DNA from: Anarhynchus alexandrinus
Taxonomy: Eukaryota; Chordata; Aves; Charadriiformes; Charadriidae
NCBI GenBank assembly: GCA_008711295.1
Contig: VUYV01000147.1
Location: 439,831-503,830 of the forward strand
DNA: 64,000 nt
Direction: 5' to 3'
This document shows positions 26,915 through 39,870 of the stretch, in pieces. The stretch's first letter is position 1; every line of letters starts with the position of its first letter. A program made the position numbers and the translations under genes. The notes under the pieces are model-generated. The model saw only the letters and a program-made list of their open reading frames with translations. It was not told the origin of the DNA and searched no databases.

Positions 26915-29618
26915 GCTCTATGGATCAATTCTGTTTTCTAGTGAAAGAATTTTTGGTGCTTTCTTGTCCGAATAGTACATTCATCCCTCTGTTTTCCTAA
27001 CTTCACAAAGAATTACAAAGAGTTTCCCTATTAACCTTTAGGTATGTGCTGTTGGTTTGTGTTCCTAAAGAAATTTACAGAATTTATTTATTACATACAG
27101 AATTATTTTATTACATTTTCTTCAAATTAGAACCAATGTATTCCTCATTTTTTCAGGTTTAATTTATTTTCTTCTTTTATTCACCCCCTCCTTTCTTCCT
27201 ACCAACCTTCCTTATGATATTTTTTCTGCTTGCCAGGAACTACTTCAGACAGTTTGTCTAGGTTGCTCAATCAGTACTGTCCACTTTTCATGGTCTTTTT
27301 ATGCTTCATACCCTCTCTTCATTTACAGCTCACATCTAAAGGTGGTAATTCCGTAATACTTTTAAAATGCAATTGTGATGCTTTAGATAAAGCCTAAGAA
27401 ACTCTTCATCTCTAAGACAAACCCGATGAGAATAGTATTGACTGAAGATCATTATCATTTGAGAGCTGGCCTGTGGAATTGCGTAACAAAAAGACAGTTT
27501 TGAATCATCTGGCATTGTACAAGGCAAAGGAAAGCATAAGCTCCTTTAACATTCAGTAAGTCAAAGAGGCTAAATACTGAATGAAAACAAAAATTCATGT
27601 CTTGAACCTAACAGATTATTATTAGGTCATGCTGACAGGTGAACATAATGGAACATATTCTTCAAACATGTGTTCTTTAGATAACTGGAGATAGTTTTGG
27701 GTTCCAGTTCAGCAGACCAAAACCTTTTATAAGGGTTATTTTAAGTTTTTAAGAAAAGTAAAGTAACATTGTTCCAGAAATGAAAAAAAAACCACCACAC
27801 TTTTTGTATTAAGCATTTATCATTCATTTAACATTCTAGGCATTTTAATATTTTTAGCACCCTACTAGGCGTCAAATAAGCTTTCCTGTCTCCAAGGTTT
27901 ACTGACAACAAACAACACATAAATCACAGGAGCAAAGCCTTTTTAGAACAGACTGAATGATGTTATTTTTTTAAGTAAATTATATGATCAAAGCAAATTA
28001 TGTGGGTGGGGATTTGTGGTCTTCCATCATGCCTCAAGCCTCATGAGGGACTTTAGACTATTCTACCAGAAGAAACATTATTTATACAACAGGTGTATAT
28101 GAGGTAGAGCTTAGAAGCTATTTCAACAGTTTGCTGTAGCTGTTTTCTTTTGACTGCTACCTGATCTAATTTTAATATGACTTTAGGAATGCAGGAGTTG
28201 CTTTATTGCATCAAATTCATATTTCATGCAATACAGGAGGTTTGATATAACAATCTCTAGGTGTTCCAGAAAAACACAGGAAAATTCCATACCAAATCAA
28301 TGAGGATTAATTCTCCCCTACTCCTAATTTAATATTAATGTTTAATAGGTGAAGAAGTGATTAAATCCTTCAATATAAAGTTTCTGTCTCCCTTCAATAT
28401 TTCTTTTCTACTCCCAAAATATTCTCAGTCTCCAAATACTTGTTCAAATTTTCTCCAAATTTTAGGGTGGTTTCACAATGAGTGCCTGAGTTTCACTTTT
28501 CTTTTCTTTTTTTTTTTTTTTTTTTACAATTCTTTTATCTTCTGGAAAATTTTTCCATATCCACAGGTCATTTTATATGTCTACTTAATCCATCGAGATT
28601 CTAAAAGACATATCCTACCAATTGGATATTGATAGGACAAAAAAAAAAGACAAGTCCTACCAATGGGAGAACACTGTAGTGTTTATCTAGTTACACTAGA
28701 GCAGTTTTGCTGCAGAATATATGCATCTGTTATCATTTTAGTGGCCAGCCCAGCCCAAACCACGACACTTGTGTAAGGAACAATACAAAGTCAAAGACAA
28801 GACAAGTAAGAGAATATTATTTCTTAAATGTCCATGACATCTATTAACCATTGTCTCACATGTAAGTGCGTGGTGATAAGGTGTTTGTTGCCTCTTCTCC
28901 CAATGTATTTTATTTTTTGTCTTCACCTTCTGGTACTGCAGCCAGACAATGGAAAGGCTTCTGAAGAGTTTTCAATCATGCTAATAATACACTTAGGATG
29001 AAGTAAGGATAAAAGTTAATCAAAATACTGACATAGAGATATTTGTACTCTATTGATTTAATCAGGAAAGAGTGCTGATACACTGGACCTATTGAATTTG
29101 GTTCATCAACATTTGTATTACTTCTATCATATTCCAAAATTTAAGTTTTCTTTAGGAATTGGTAAGCAAATAAAAAATTATGAAACTCAAAAAATACTCT
29201 GAATACATTCATTTCTGTACTTCAGTCTCATTGCCAGCTCTGAACTTGAACACCACAGTTCATATTTTAACATCAAAGTTCCTTACCAAACATTTGAAGA
29301 AACTCTACATTCGTAGCTGTATTGTTTATTTGTTCATTCAGCCATAGATATCTGATCATTCCTCTCAGACCACCCATATTTTGAAAAAGTTTTCCAAATA
29401 ACTAAAAAGAATTGCCCTTGTACCTTGTGTCCACCGCCTATTACTCTACCACTCTGAACTGACAAGAAGACTCTGTCTGCATCTTCTTTATATATTCCTA
29501 TCAGGTAGTTGAAAATAATGATATCCCATCTAGTCACTAACAAAGCAAAAAAAAAAAGGTATTGCTATTTAGATATGAAGAGCCTTAAAACACAGATTTG
29601 GCCCTTTTCAGTATACAT

Positions 29619-30218
29619 AGAATCACAGAATCATAGAATTGTCTAGGTTGGAAGGGACCTTTAAGATCATCAAGTCCAACCATCAACCTAACACTGCCAA
29701 AACCACCACTAAACCATGTCCCTAAGCACTACCTCTACCCATTTTTTAAATACCTCCAGGGACGATGACTCAACCACTTCCCTGGGCAGCCTGTTCCAAT
29801 GCTTAAGAACCCTTTCTGTGAATAATTTTTTTCTAATATCCATCCTAAACCTACCCTGGCATAACTTGAGGCCATTTCCTCTTGTTCTGGTGCTTGTTAC
29901 TAGTGAGAAGAGGTTGACCCCCACCTCGCTACAACCTCCTTTCAGGTAGCTGTAGAGAGCGATAAGGTCTCCCCTCAGCCTCCTTTTCTTCAGGCTAAAC
30001 AACCCTAGTTCCCTCAGCCGCTCCTCATAACACTTGTTCTCCAGACCCCTCACCAGCTTCACTGCCCTTCTCTGGACACGCTCCAGGATCTCTACGTCCT
30101 TCTTGTAGTGAGGGGCCTAAAACTGAACACAGTATTTGAGGTGGAGCCTCACCAGTGCCGAGTACAGGGGAACAATCACTTCCCTAGTCCTGCTCATCAC
30201 ACTGTTCCTGATACAAAG
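29619..30218 (-). repeat. CR1 LINE 3' fragment, about 600 bp with readable ORF2 C-terminus
   Basis: It begins on the plus strand with AGAATCACAGAATCATAGAA and 'ggttggaagggacctttaagatcatcaagtcc'. The minus-strand frame at 29709-30062 reads as the conserved tail of the CR1 ORF2 reverse-transcriptase protein: [20 protein letters not shown] near its start, and [20 protein letters not shown] near its end. The frame is intact over about 117 codons, which suggests a fairly young copy, but the polymerase core is absent. The sequence continues 5' through the 'ctggacacgctccagg' and 'gaggtggagcctcaccagtgccgagtacaggggaacaatcacttcc' blocks. It is not a host gene. Confidence 0.95.
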
Positions 30219-31332
30219 ATCACATGCACTGGCAACGACCCAAGGAAAAAAGAAGAAAAATCCTTCATAGGAACTATACACATCTTCATAGTAAGGTGAC
30301 CAGGATCTTTGAAAGGCACATTATTACTCTTAATGTTTACATTACTATGGATCATACTAAAATGTTGCATCAAAAAAATAATACATTAACAGAATTGACA
30401 AGAAATAAATTATTACAACTAAATTTGGACAAATTTGAGATATTTTTTGTCAGTATAATCTTCCTTAATATACTTGGATAGATTTCAACCAACATTGGTT
30501 CTACTTTCTTTCTTCAATACATTGATTCTTAAATACTTTTTTTCTTTCATCCAAATGAATAGATGGAATACGATAATAAGATGTTCTTCATTTATGCATT
30601 TTCTGCTGCTTAGAAATTGATTCCTGCTTTTCAGTCATGGTCCAACAATATTGTAAATTATAATAATCTTTAGTAAAGACTAAAGACATATGGTAGTACA
30701 CAAATCTTTCCAACCTACTTGCAGTACTTGAGCAACTAGCTTTCTATGCTTCATCAGCTTTGCCAACAGTTTGTCAACATTCTTGTAATTGCTACTACTC
30801 TTGATTTCTTTCACAGAAATTAGTTATTTTATGATCTAAGTTTTATTTTTATTCCTCTGTCATTTGCAATATAATAAATAAACACTGTTTTATACAGCAG
30901 ATACTGAATACCTTCATGGTCTGTTCAGGATTCACAAGTAGGCATCCTTGTGACCAAATGAGAGTTGAGCTGCGAGCTTTTCACATGCATGGGACCAGCA
31001 CAACACAGCAACTTGCACTCAGAAATGTTGCTACGGTTGTGGTTGCCACCCTTTATATTCCACAGTCCAAGTCTTAAGATGCCAGGCAATGGAAAACCAA
31101 AACTATCTTTCTTCTTGACAAATGTCCTGCTCATCAGGCATAACAGGGTGAACTGGGTGAATTCTGCAGCCTGACTCTCTGCAAATGCACATGGAGTGCT
31201 ATGGGATGTGACAGTGGAAGGCAAAGTTGGTCAGAAGGGAGTCACAAGGTCCTGTTCTCATTTAAGTGCGCACCCCTATATTTTTCATTACAGAATCAGT
31301 GAATAAAATATATAATTATATTAATAAAGCAT

Positions 31333-31412
31333 GGGGAGCAAGGAGTAGGTATGAGATCTAGTCTGTTTGCCAGATGAGTTGCCTTACCACTAGACAACAT
31401 AGTCCAGTTTTC
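31333..31412 (-). repeat. Possible relic of a tRNA-headed (MIR/CORE-type) SINE
   Basis: On the minus strand, 31395-31381 reads GTCTAGTGGTAAGGC, a good pol III A box like a tRNA D-arm. It is followed by CAACTCATCTGGCAAACAGA and by AGATCTCATACC in the B-box position (31359-31348). The layout resembles the tRNA-derived head of MIR-type SINEs ('tagtggtta-gagca...gagacctgggttcaaatcc'). It is degenerate and no tail could be traced. Confidence 0.42.
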
Positions 31413-34400
31413 GCCAAAACACTTGTACTCTTCCACTGACTGGTGACATGGCTTTAACAGAACAGGTGTAACTTAACCCCCACCAGCTTTGACTCTGTAC
31501 TGATGCACAGAACATCCTCTTTGGAGGCAAGGCTGAAACATCTCAGACTGAAAAGAGAGAGAAGCTCAGTCCTCACTTAAGAAGTGAGAGACCTATTTCA
31601 TAAAAAATAGACAGTCAGACACCTCCTCTAACACCTGCCATTTGGAAGAAAAGGCTGCAGTTGCCATCGGCATCCAGAAGAACAATACAGACACACAAAC
31701 AGAGCAGTAGTCCAGGAATCTTGATGCCATATAGACATGGACTGCAAGTCAGCACCTACATGTGGAAAGAATTTCAGCATTTGGCAGCACTGTGCCTTTT
31801 CCTGTTCATTCAGGACTCTGTCTTCTACCCTCACATTTTTCCCCCATGTCCTTCCCTGTACTGCAAAGAAGTCAACCTTCAAGTTAGTGGTGGGAAAGAT
31901 TATTTGGATTGTACCAGAGCATGGAGAACAATTACCCTGCTTTATCCATCTTTAAGGGAAGTCACTATCAGTCATTATATTTTAACCTAATGTAAATCTA
32001 AACCAGTCTTATTCTCTATAGCATAACAATGCTTAAGATATTTGGTGAATACTTAGTACAATGGTGTTCTAGTTACTTAAAGGTGTTTTTTTTAAAAGAT
32101 ATTGAGCACAGTGTGGTAGCTTGAATAAACTACAAAGATTAAAATTATGCTTGCAAGCCAGCTTGCTGAAGGATGTAATATATGCAGCACTTCACCATGA
32201 AAAATCAGAATTACTTTGTTTTCCACTCTTTTGTAATCTTCCATCTCTTCCCTTAAATATTTCACCACCTATATAATAATGATTTTCTCTACATAACATT
32301 TCTAAACACCAGCAGATCACTCAATAATTGCACAAAGCAAAATAACTAACATTTCAGGACACTTAAAACTAGAAGACTTTTTCATAGCAAGACCACTGAA
32401 TATGATATGCAAATGCCATGCACAAATCATTTGAAATGCTTCCAAACAGTAAATGAAATGTTTTACTCAGGTGGCATTTGATTGAGAAGACGTGCACTTA
32501 CAGATACTACAATATAATGTGATGCCTTCAATGCTTCATTTGTGCCTTTAAGTTATACTGTATAAGCAGAACCACAGTTCTTATTATCTGGTCCACACAG
32601 TTATGGCACAATCCTACACATACACATAGCAACCTTTATGGGTTGGTGAACATAGAATGAAAAGTGGGACTTAAAATGAATAATACGTTAAGTCCTCTAC
32701 CATATGTATGGTAGTGATGTTTTGAGTCAAGGTGAAGTCAAGTGGTGAGAAAAGTGAAGTACAGAGACTAGGTCCTTTAGTAAAACATTCGGCTTGTTTG
32801 CTGCAAAGTTTCAATCCTTCCACTTGCACATTTAAGCATGTTACATCATATACCTGACGTGTGACAAACTCTGCAATTGCAGTATCAGAAAGACATCTGT
32901 CCAACCTACCCTGTATAACACTGAAGGGCTGTTAGAGACCTTTTCCTTCCAACAGCAAATATACTAGTTTATTTGAAAGTTGATTAAAAAGAAGTGACAC
33001 TATGAAATTCTTGTGGAAATATATGGAAAATTTATATTACTCATAACAGCTGAAATTAAGAAACTACTTAGATCATATTTTAATATAAAAGGCATGAAAT
33101 TATAGATCAGATGGTAAATAGATGTTACCATGGGCTACTGGCCTGGCAAATTGACCGGGACCTCAAAATATGCATATATTTACCAATGGAATTGAATTTC
33201 AGAGTAACTACCTCCTGATTATAATCCTTACTCCAAAGGCACAATGTAGCACTAAACTTACACGCTGCAGCTTTAAGAATTTCAGTGGTAGTGAACTTCA
33301 CACATAAACGTTAAATATAATAAATCATAACAAAATAGTAGTATTAGAAAATAATGATACTGTTGCAAAGTGTGGAATATGTACTGCAAAGCAGTAAGAT
33401 TTTAAGAAAAAAACAGGCTCGAGTCACAAATCTCAAAATTACAACCCTTTTGATTAAAGCTATTCAAAATAAAGACTAAAATCTATAAATATTTTTAAAG
33501 CTGAGCATACAAGCTAAGGACAGTTCTATCTGTGAAAACTGTGTGCTGTTCAAAATATCTTCAAAGCAAATTGTAATTACCTTCTGCACTTACAGAACAT
33601 TGTAGACAGGCAGAAACAGAATGTATATGTTCATGAACCAGGCCATGCAAAGGTTGTTTGAGTCCTTCCATTCATCCTATCATCATCTGCCTCAGGCACT
33701 AAAATAAATACAAGCTCCCCTTCTCTAGGAGTTCACAAAATTTCAAACACAATTGTTCTTACTTGCTTATTTATTTGGTAAAGAGTTAACAGTGAGAGGA
33801 GCCACACAGCATTTGTGTTTCTGCTTCCCTCATGACTAAATGGTAGGCCCCTTCTGCTGACTCCATTTTCTTTCCAACAAGCACACAATATTTAGCAGGT
33901 CAGATTTCATTTTCTTGCCTAGATAAATATGTTCTAGAATACTAAGGAAGACCTATATGCTGGTACAAAAGGTCCTCCAACTTTTACTAAATGATTGTGT
34001 GAAGCTTAAATGGGGTACAGGTAGTCAAAGAATTACTGTTTTGATACCACAAAGCAGCAAAATGGCATCTTGACGGTGGTTTGAAAGCTCCCAGTTGCTG
34101 GTCAAAGAAATCAGTATTCCAAACTGCACCATAAATAGAACTGAAAAATGTAAGATATTTTAAACATACCTGCTTTGGGCTAGTTGCCTGGGTGCTAGGT
34201 ATTGATTGAGTAACGTAGCCTCAGTACACTCAGTGCACAAGACAAGCACAAAATCAAAGGTCTTGGACATCAGCCTTTTAACTGCTAGTGCTTTTTTTCT
34301 CCGTACCTCCACACTCTATATAATATCAGCAAGCAATTGTCAGTCTTTAGAATATTTTAATGTCACTATTGCTTAATATACACTACCAGTAATTCTCTGA

Positions 34401-34439
34401 CACTTGACACTAACAAGAATAGCTCAAGAAACAGATTAA

Positions 34440-34625
34440 GCTTCAACTAATACATTTTCTATTTTAATATAGTTTAATATATAAAACATCCCCACTATTC
34501 CTTGAATAGTGCTTAATAGATATATTATACTCAAGTAGTATAGACTATATATAACTACAAAATTGTATAAATATATATTTATGTGTATATGCACATTTAC
34601 ATAAAAATAAGGTGTTTACATAAAG
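34440..34625. other. Very AT-rich block with TATA-type inverted repeats
   Basis: Roughly 180 bases dominated by ATAT, TATA and TAATATA motifs, such as ATTTTAATATAGTTTAATAT and TATAAATATATATTTATGTG. Stacked short inverted repeats are visible. This could be a matrix-attachment or easily melted region, or only AT-rich intron; no function can be shown. Confidence 0.5.
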
Positions 34626-36251
34626 CGCTACAACTTTTAACACAATATATTGAACACTGAATCCACTGCCAGGAAAACTCCTAGTGTACAGGTCATGTTA
34701 CAAACGAACATGCCTAGTTTAAGCCAGAGCTGCCATATATCAGAACTACAGCCTAGGTATCTTTCATACAGGAGTACCACTGAGCTTACCTGCAGAGAAA
34801 TACACTTTATCTGCACTTTCACAGCATGTCTGCACTTACCACTACTCAGATATAGGAGGGAAGGAAAGAGTTATCTGTACTCTATTGATTTGTTGACTTT
34901 GTCAAATTCAGCTTAACTTCAGTGTAGTTCAGCTATGATGCTCAATACATTATTGACTGTAATTGCAGTCATTCCATGCTCCCAAAAAGGCAGTTTATGT
35001 AACATAACAGGTAGCAGAACATTCTCCCTGACAAAGTCTAGCCATTTTAACCTAGATTACTATGTAAGTTTTAAAGCCTGAATATTTTTTACTTTATGAA
35101 TATATATGTCTTTGCAGAGGCCATAGACACACAGTTATCTTGCTTTTTCAATCCCATCAGGAATATGGAGTTGAGTGTCTTATATTTAAAAAAGAGCTTT
35201 CAAGAGTACCTCAGACACAGACAAAATATATGGGACATCCTAGATAGCATATATACAATAGCACCCAGAGGGAAAATAATTACACATACTTGCTACTTAA
35301 ATGCCTAGACAGATCTACAGCATGCACTAAAGGTAACTTCTGTCCATAATAGACCTGTGTCATTATTCACAAGCCTTTAAGAAGATTTCTAAGTTCATGC
35401 TCCTAAAATTTTTACTCTCCCCCAACCTACACCCATTCATCTTTTTAAAGATCTGGCCACCCCTACAAGCCTCACCTCCCCAACCTGCAAGTAATTTCTC
35501 ATGTTTTCCTGAATAAAGTTCTATACCAAGGTAAGATGGCTATTAGCAGATCACAAATGTCACGTCATAATATTTACTGAGGTTTCAAATGATTTCTACT
35601 GTTACAAGCTGCAGAAACTTAAAACTTTTTTCCTGTGTCTTTTGATGAAATAAAGATATTATTAAGATACGTTTTTTAAATATCTAAAGGAAGACTTGTG
35701 CACCCAAAAAGCTCATTCATTTTTCCTTAAGTAGACTAGTTGGTCTAATAAATGATCTCATCCTTTCCTATAAGCCTCATACTGCTCATCCTTAAGTATG
35801 AGAATGATGTACTACAATATCTAAGACTAATTTAGACAAAACTGCTTTGGCTTCGGATATGGGGAGCATCCAGACTACAAAGGAGATTAATTTAAACGGA
35901 TGGGGAGTAATGAACTGAATCATAATTCACGTTTCCAAAAGTTCCAGGATTAGAAGTATAGACTTATCAAACTTCTAAATTAGTTCTAAGACCTAAAACT
36001 GGAGACTCTGGGATGATGCCTTAAAGCCAGATCTCTGTCTGACTTGCACAGGACCAATTATACATTAAGAATCTGAGGTGTTAGAGTAGAAGATTAAATA
36101 TTTCTGTTAGCTATATTTTTTAGGTTGTATTTTCACTTAAGACTGAGCAGGAAAATTTTATCGTTCTATTAAGCACTGACCGTTATTTTATTTAGACTGT
36201 TACATAACAAAGGATCTGCCCTTGGCCAGCAAGTTCCACTGCAAGTCACAT

Positions 36252-36353
36252 GAGAAAGAGAAAGAGAAAGAGAAAGAGAAAGAGAAAGAGAAAGAGAAAG
36301 AGAAAGAGAAAGAGAAAGAGAAAGAGAAAGAGAAAGAGAAAGAGAAAGAGAAA
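36252..36353. repeat. (GAGAAA)17 hexanucleotide microsatellite
   Basis: Seventeen uninterrupted copies of the purine-only hexamer GAGAAA (102 bases) stand directly after TCACAT. They are followed by an imperfect purine-rich tract, an A run to 36424 and the N gap. Both strands give open frames over the array (poly Arg-Lys/Glu-Lys on plus, Ser-Leu/Phe-Ser on minus). Those are artefacts of the repeat and not genes. Confidence 0.98.
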
Positions 36354-36425
36354 TCACAAAGGGAAGAGGAAAGGGGAAACAGGAAGGGAAAAACAGAGTT
36401 TTTCAGAAAAAAAAAAAAAAAAAAG

Positions 36426-36480
36426 NNNNNNNNNNNNNNNNNNNNNNNNNNNNNNNNNNNNNNNNNNNNNNNNNNNNNNN
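36426..36480. other. Assembly gap (55 N)
   Basis: Fifty-five consecutive N. The left flank is an A run ending in G. The right flank is CAGGGC followed by ten G (36487-36496). The gap lies between homopurine sequences, a typical place for sequencing and assembly failure. The true size may not be 55. Confidence 0.98.
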
Positions 36481-39400
36481 CAGGGCGGGGGGGGGGTGTT
36501 ACAGTGAGAGAAAGACACAAAAAAAGGCAAGAGAAGGGAGCTTTGTCCTTGTAACCAGGAGTAGGAATGCTCCTGATTTTGGAGAAGGAGGAAAGTACCA
36601 GATAAGTACAAGTACATGGTCCATTTTTACCTTTGAGGGGCTTGGTAACATGGGTGACCAAAACTGTCTCAGTCAAAAGACCAAAAGTTATTCAGAAGAT
36701 AGTCACGAAAAAATTATTCAGAGCTGCTCCTCATTCCCTGTTGATACCACCATTCCAAGAACTTTTAAACTTGCATGACAGTATCTTGACAAAATGCTGT
36801 GGCCTATATCTGACAGAGTTCAGCAGAATAGAAAGCTTGAAATTAGGCCCATAGTTACAGGGATTTGCCTTATAGCATCATCTGGACAAGTCATCCCTAA
36901 CTCACTACCTAATCTGTAGGGAAGTCAGTGTAACATTCTAGTTCCTTCTACTGTCTCCCTGTTTCACACTGTCTAGTTTTCAAGGAATGAAATATCTGGC
37001 CTAGTTAACATTCTGGGCTTAAAGTAAGATTTAGGATTTCCCATACCTCATCTTTGAATATATAATATATGATTTATATACTAAATAAATTTCAAGTTAA
37101 TTTCAGATAGTAGAAGAAGGGAGAAGAACATTGTGCAAGAAAAAAGAGAAAAAATTACAGCAATATAAAAAGAAGCAAGCAGCATTTGCTTTTCATGTTT
37201 TAGTATAAGAAAATAAGTTGCAAGGCCAAAATCTACATAGCATTTTAGAAATTAAAACACAAGCCAAAGGATTAAGGATAAAATCCTCTTGCATTTGTGA
37301 CTTCCAATGCAAGCACAAAACACAGACACACAGACTGCCTTCGCTGTTATTTCCTTCATGCCAAACACCAAAACATTAGTGGAGCAGTGCTTGGAGGACT
37401 CCAAGACCATTACTGTTCTATCTAAGCCTTAATCTTTCTTCTCTGCAAAAGAAAACCATACCTGCTTCAAAATTCTGAGCCTAACTAAATTTATACGTCA
37501 GCTAAGGCTTCCCTCATTCAAGAAATGAGGTCATCAGAAGGTCAGATCCAGAAACTCAGTAGGCCTCTAAAATCTTGAAACAGCATCCAAAGTCTTTGGA
37601 GTGCAAATAGTAAATCAAGTGTCTACAATTGCTCATTATGTCCACTAGGACATAGATTTTTTTAAAAGATAATATTTATTGTTGCTTTTTTTGTGGCAAT
37701 TAAAACAGATTACATTCTAATAAAAGGCCTTAAAAAAAAAGTATCTGAAGTTCATCTGACCTTAAAGACATGACAAAAATGTTCATTGAATCCTCTGGTC
37801 ATCAGGTAACTTTATATATGTTCCACATGCTGCAAAGACTTTAAGGAAAGGCTCCACAAACCCTGCATCTCCCAGTTCGCTTGCCAAAAATTTAAGCATG
37901 CTGAAAAGGCATTAAATTGTGCTAGCCCACTGGCCATATGTACCAAAAGAACCCTCCACAGTGGTCATGATCTCAACATTAACCTCCAAGTCATGCATAA
38001 CAGCAATTCATATACTCAAAAGGATACACAGACTTCCCAATAACAATTGTTTGTCACGTCTGATGCTATTGAGGCAAAGAATCTTTTGTTGGCTCAGCTT
38101 TAGGTAGAAAGTACAAGAAAATCTCAAAGGAAAACAGCTACATTATATTTTGTTTATTGAAGTTCAGTGACAAGACAGCCAAGTTCCTTTCAAATAAAAC
38201 TATACAAATCTAGTGAGGTAGTAAGAATGGACCACACCTATTCTCTGAAGGTAATGGAGATCACAGCTGCTCCTTTCACAACAAGACTCGGGTTTTGTCA
38301 TGCTACACAAATGTAATCGTTTGGGTTTTTTTTTCTTTCTGTACACATTTCTGTTTTACAACATAAAATCAGGTTTCACAAAATTCTGATCATATCCTGT
38401 GCCCCTGCAGATTTGAGAAAAGAACTGAACCCTTTCCCACTTTTCCCCAGAAAGCTTCATGACATGTGTGGCAACCTACCCCTTGTTAAAAATCAGTCTT
38501 TACAAGGATCCTATTAGATCTTAAATACCCTTCCTGCCCCCCAGAACAACTATTAAGGGAAGATTCCACTGGGAGAGGAGGAAAAAAGATACGGTTATAC
38601 CCATGAAAAGTTGTCTGCTGGTGATGTCTGTTCTAGTAGATTTGGTTTATATCCCAGTTATTGCAAATTTGGATGTCTTAAGGCTGGTCTACTAATAATA
38701 AGACAGAAAATCTCAGTGAATTTTAAGATACCATCACTTGGCATTAAGTACTATCTTTGCCTTATAAATCCAGAAGCCAGGTTCCAGATATGATTCTGAT
38801 TTCTTGGGCTAATTTTTTTTTCAGAAAGACAGAAATTAAAGTAGTTGGGAAAAAAAGAATCAATAAACTTTCCACAGCAACGTTTGAAAGCCTCTTTCTG
38901 CCATCCTGAGTTCCTAGGCATGTGGTTCTCGCTATATCAATGCGGCCATCCTCTCTTCCCTGACATTGTAACCCTATAGTGTATGGAATATTTTACAGAC
39001 CTCAATTTTTTTATGTGCATGCAGAATTGTCTGCATTATCTAGATCAGATGGAATTAAATTGTTACAGGATGAAAACTATTATTTTGACATTGTTCCACT
39101 ATAAGAAGAACAAGGGTTTCTTGCTCTTATCTCCCCTTGGGTTTACAAAAAAGTCACAATCATACTTATTTCCTAAATTCAGCCTACATGCATTTCAAAA
39201 TGAGAGCTAGAAATATGTTTCCCCCTCCTTTCATAATAGCAGTCTTCAACTAATATCACTGAACCGTAACTACAGCTGCAAGTAATATTTTACTGATGCA
39301 ATTTCTGTACAGAAAAGCTGAGCTATAAAGCAAATTAAAACCATGTCTCTCTAACTCTCAGTGAATATAGCTGTGCATTAAAGTGGCTGCAGAAGACACT

Positions 39401-39794
39401 GGTAGTTGGTTTCTATTACCAGTTTTACCACTGAAAACTTTAGTTCTGTCTCTTTGAACGTTGTATAAACTTTTGTTTGCCTGCAGTACTTGTAACAAGA
39501 TATAGAAAAAATATGTCCATCCTGTACTACTTAAAAATGACAGTGCTAAAAAAAAAAAAAGCAAGAATGAGTTTTAAAAAGTAGGTCTCAGCTTCTGGCT
39601 TGTTTCGGTTCTGGTTATTTCAACTTCAGTCTTAGCAATACTACAAGTATTGCTCACTTTCTAAGACTTCGGTTACTGTCACCTCCACCAAGTGCTACAT
39701 GATTTGTGAATTTCATCACTCTTCCACATCTCATAAGGCTTCAGAAATACATTGCTGAAGCAAACTGAATAGCTTCAGTACAGAGAATTTATCC

Positions 39795-39870
39795 ATATTT
39801 GCCCAAAAGGATTTGAATCCACGTTCTCCGTCTCCTAGGACACTGGTCCAAATTCCAAACTAGTTGAGAA
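39795..39870 (-). repeat. Possible MIR/CORE-SINE relic
   Basis: On the minus strand 39868-39809 runs from CTAGTTTGG through GGACCAGTGTCCTAGGAGAC to GAACGTGGATTCAAATCC. The last part is a near-ideal pol III B box (GGATTCAAATCC), and the whole resembles the 'ctggactaggagtc-aggagacctgggttcaaatcc' pattern of MIR-type SINE heads. After the B box the sequence reads TTTTGGGCAAATA, which may be the remnant of the CORE segment's 'cttgggcaagt', with the intervening part deleted. Old copy; the call is based on motif recall. Confidence 0.5.

Larger units (their letters stand above)
23921..29618. other. AT-rich non-coding sequence (presumed intron)
   Basis: Contains the short CR1 copy at 25.8 kb, the 22-A run and the 17 bp duplication, and otherwise unique-looking AT-rich DNA. 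A T run (about 28507-28525) and a short ACACAC/GTGTG-rich stretch near 24570-24605 are the only simple sequences. No exon can be supported. Confidence 0.55.
30219..36251. other. AT-rich non-coding sequence (presumed intron)
   Basis: It includes a somewhat less AT-rich patch at about 30,920-31,960 with open frames of up to 109 codons on both strands. None resembles a known protein. The SINE-like relic at 31.3 kb and the AT block at 34.5 kb are listed separately. Otherwise nothing is seen. Confidence 0.5.

Noticed and set aside
29709..30062. 117-codon frame as a host gene
   Set aside because: It matches the C-terminal tail of CR1 LINE ORF2, so it is listed as a repeat.
36252..36353. CRISPR-like regular array
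   Set aside because: A pure hexamer with no spacers, in vertebrate-type DNA.
36200..36676. Open frames of 85-158 codons on both strands (Ser/Phe/Leu or Lys/Glu/Arg repeats)
   Set aside because: They are translations of the GAGAAA microsatellite and run through the N gap. No unique coding sequence is present.
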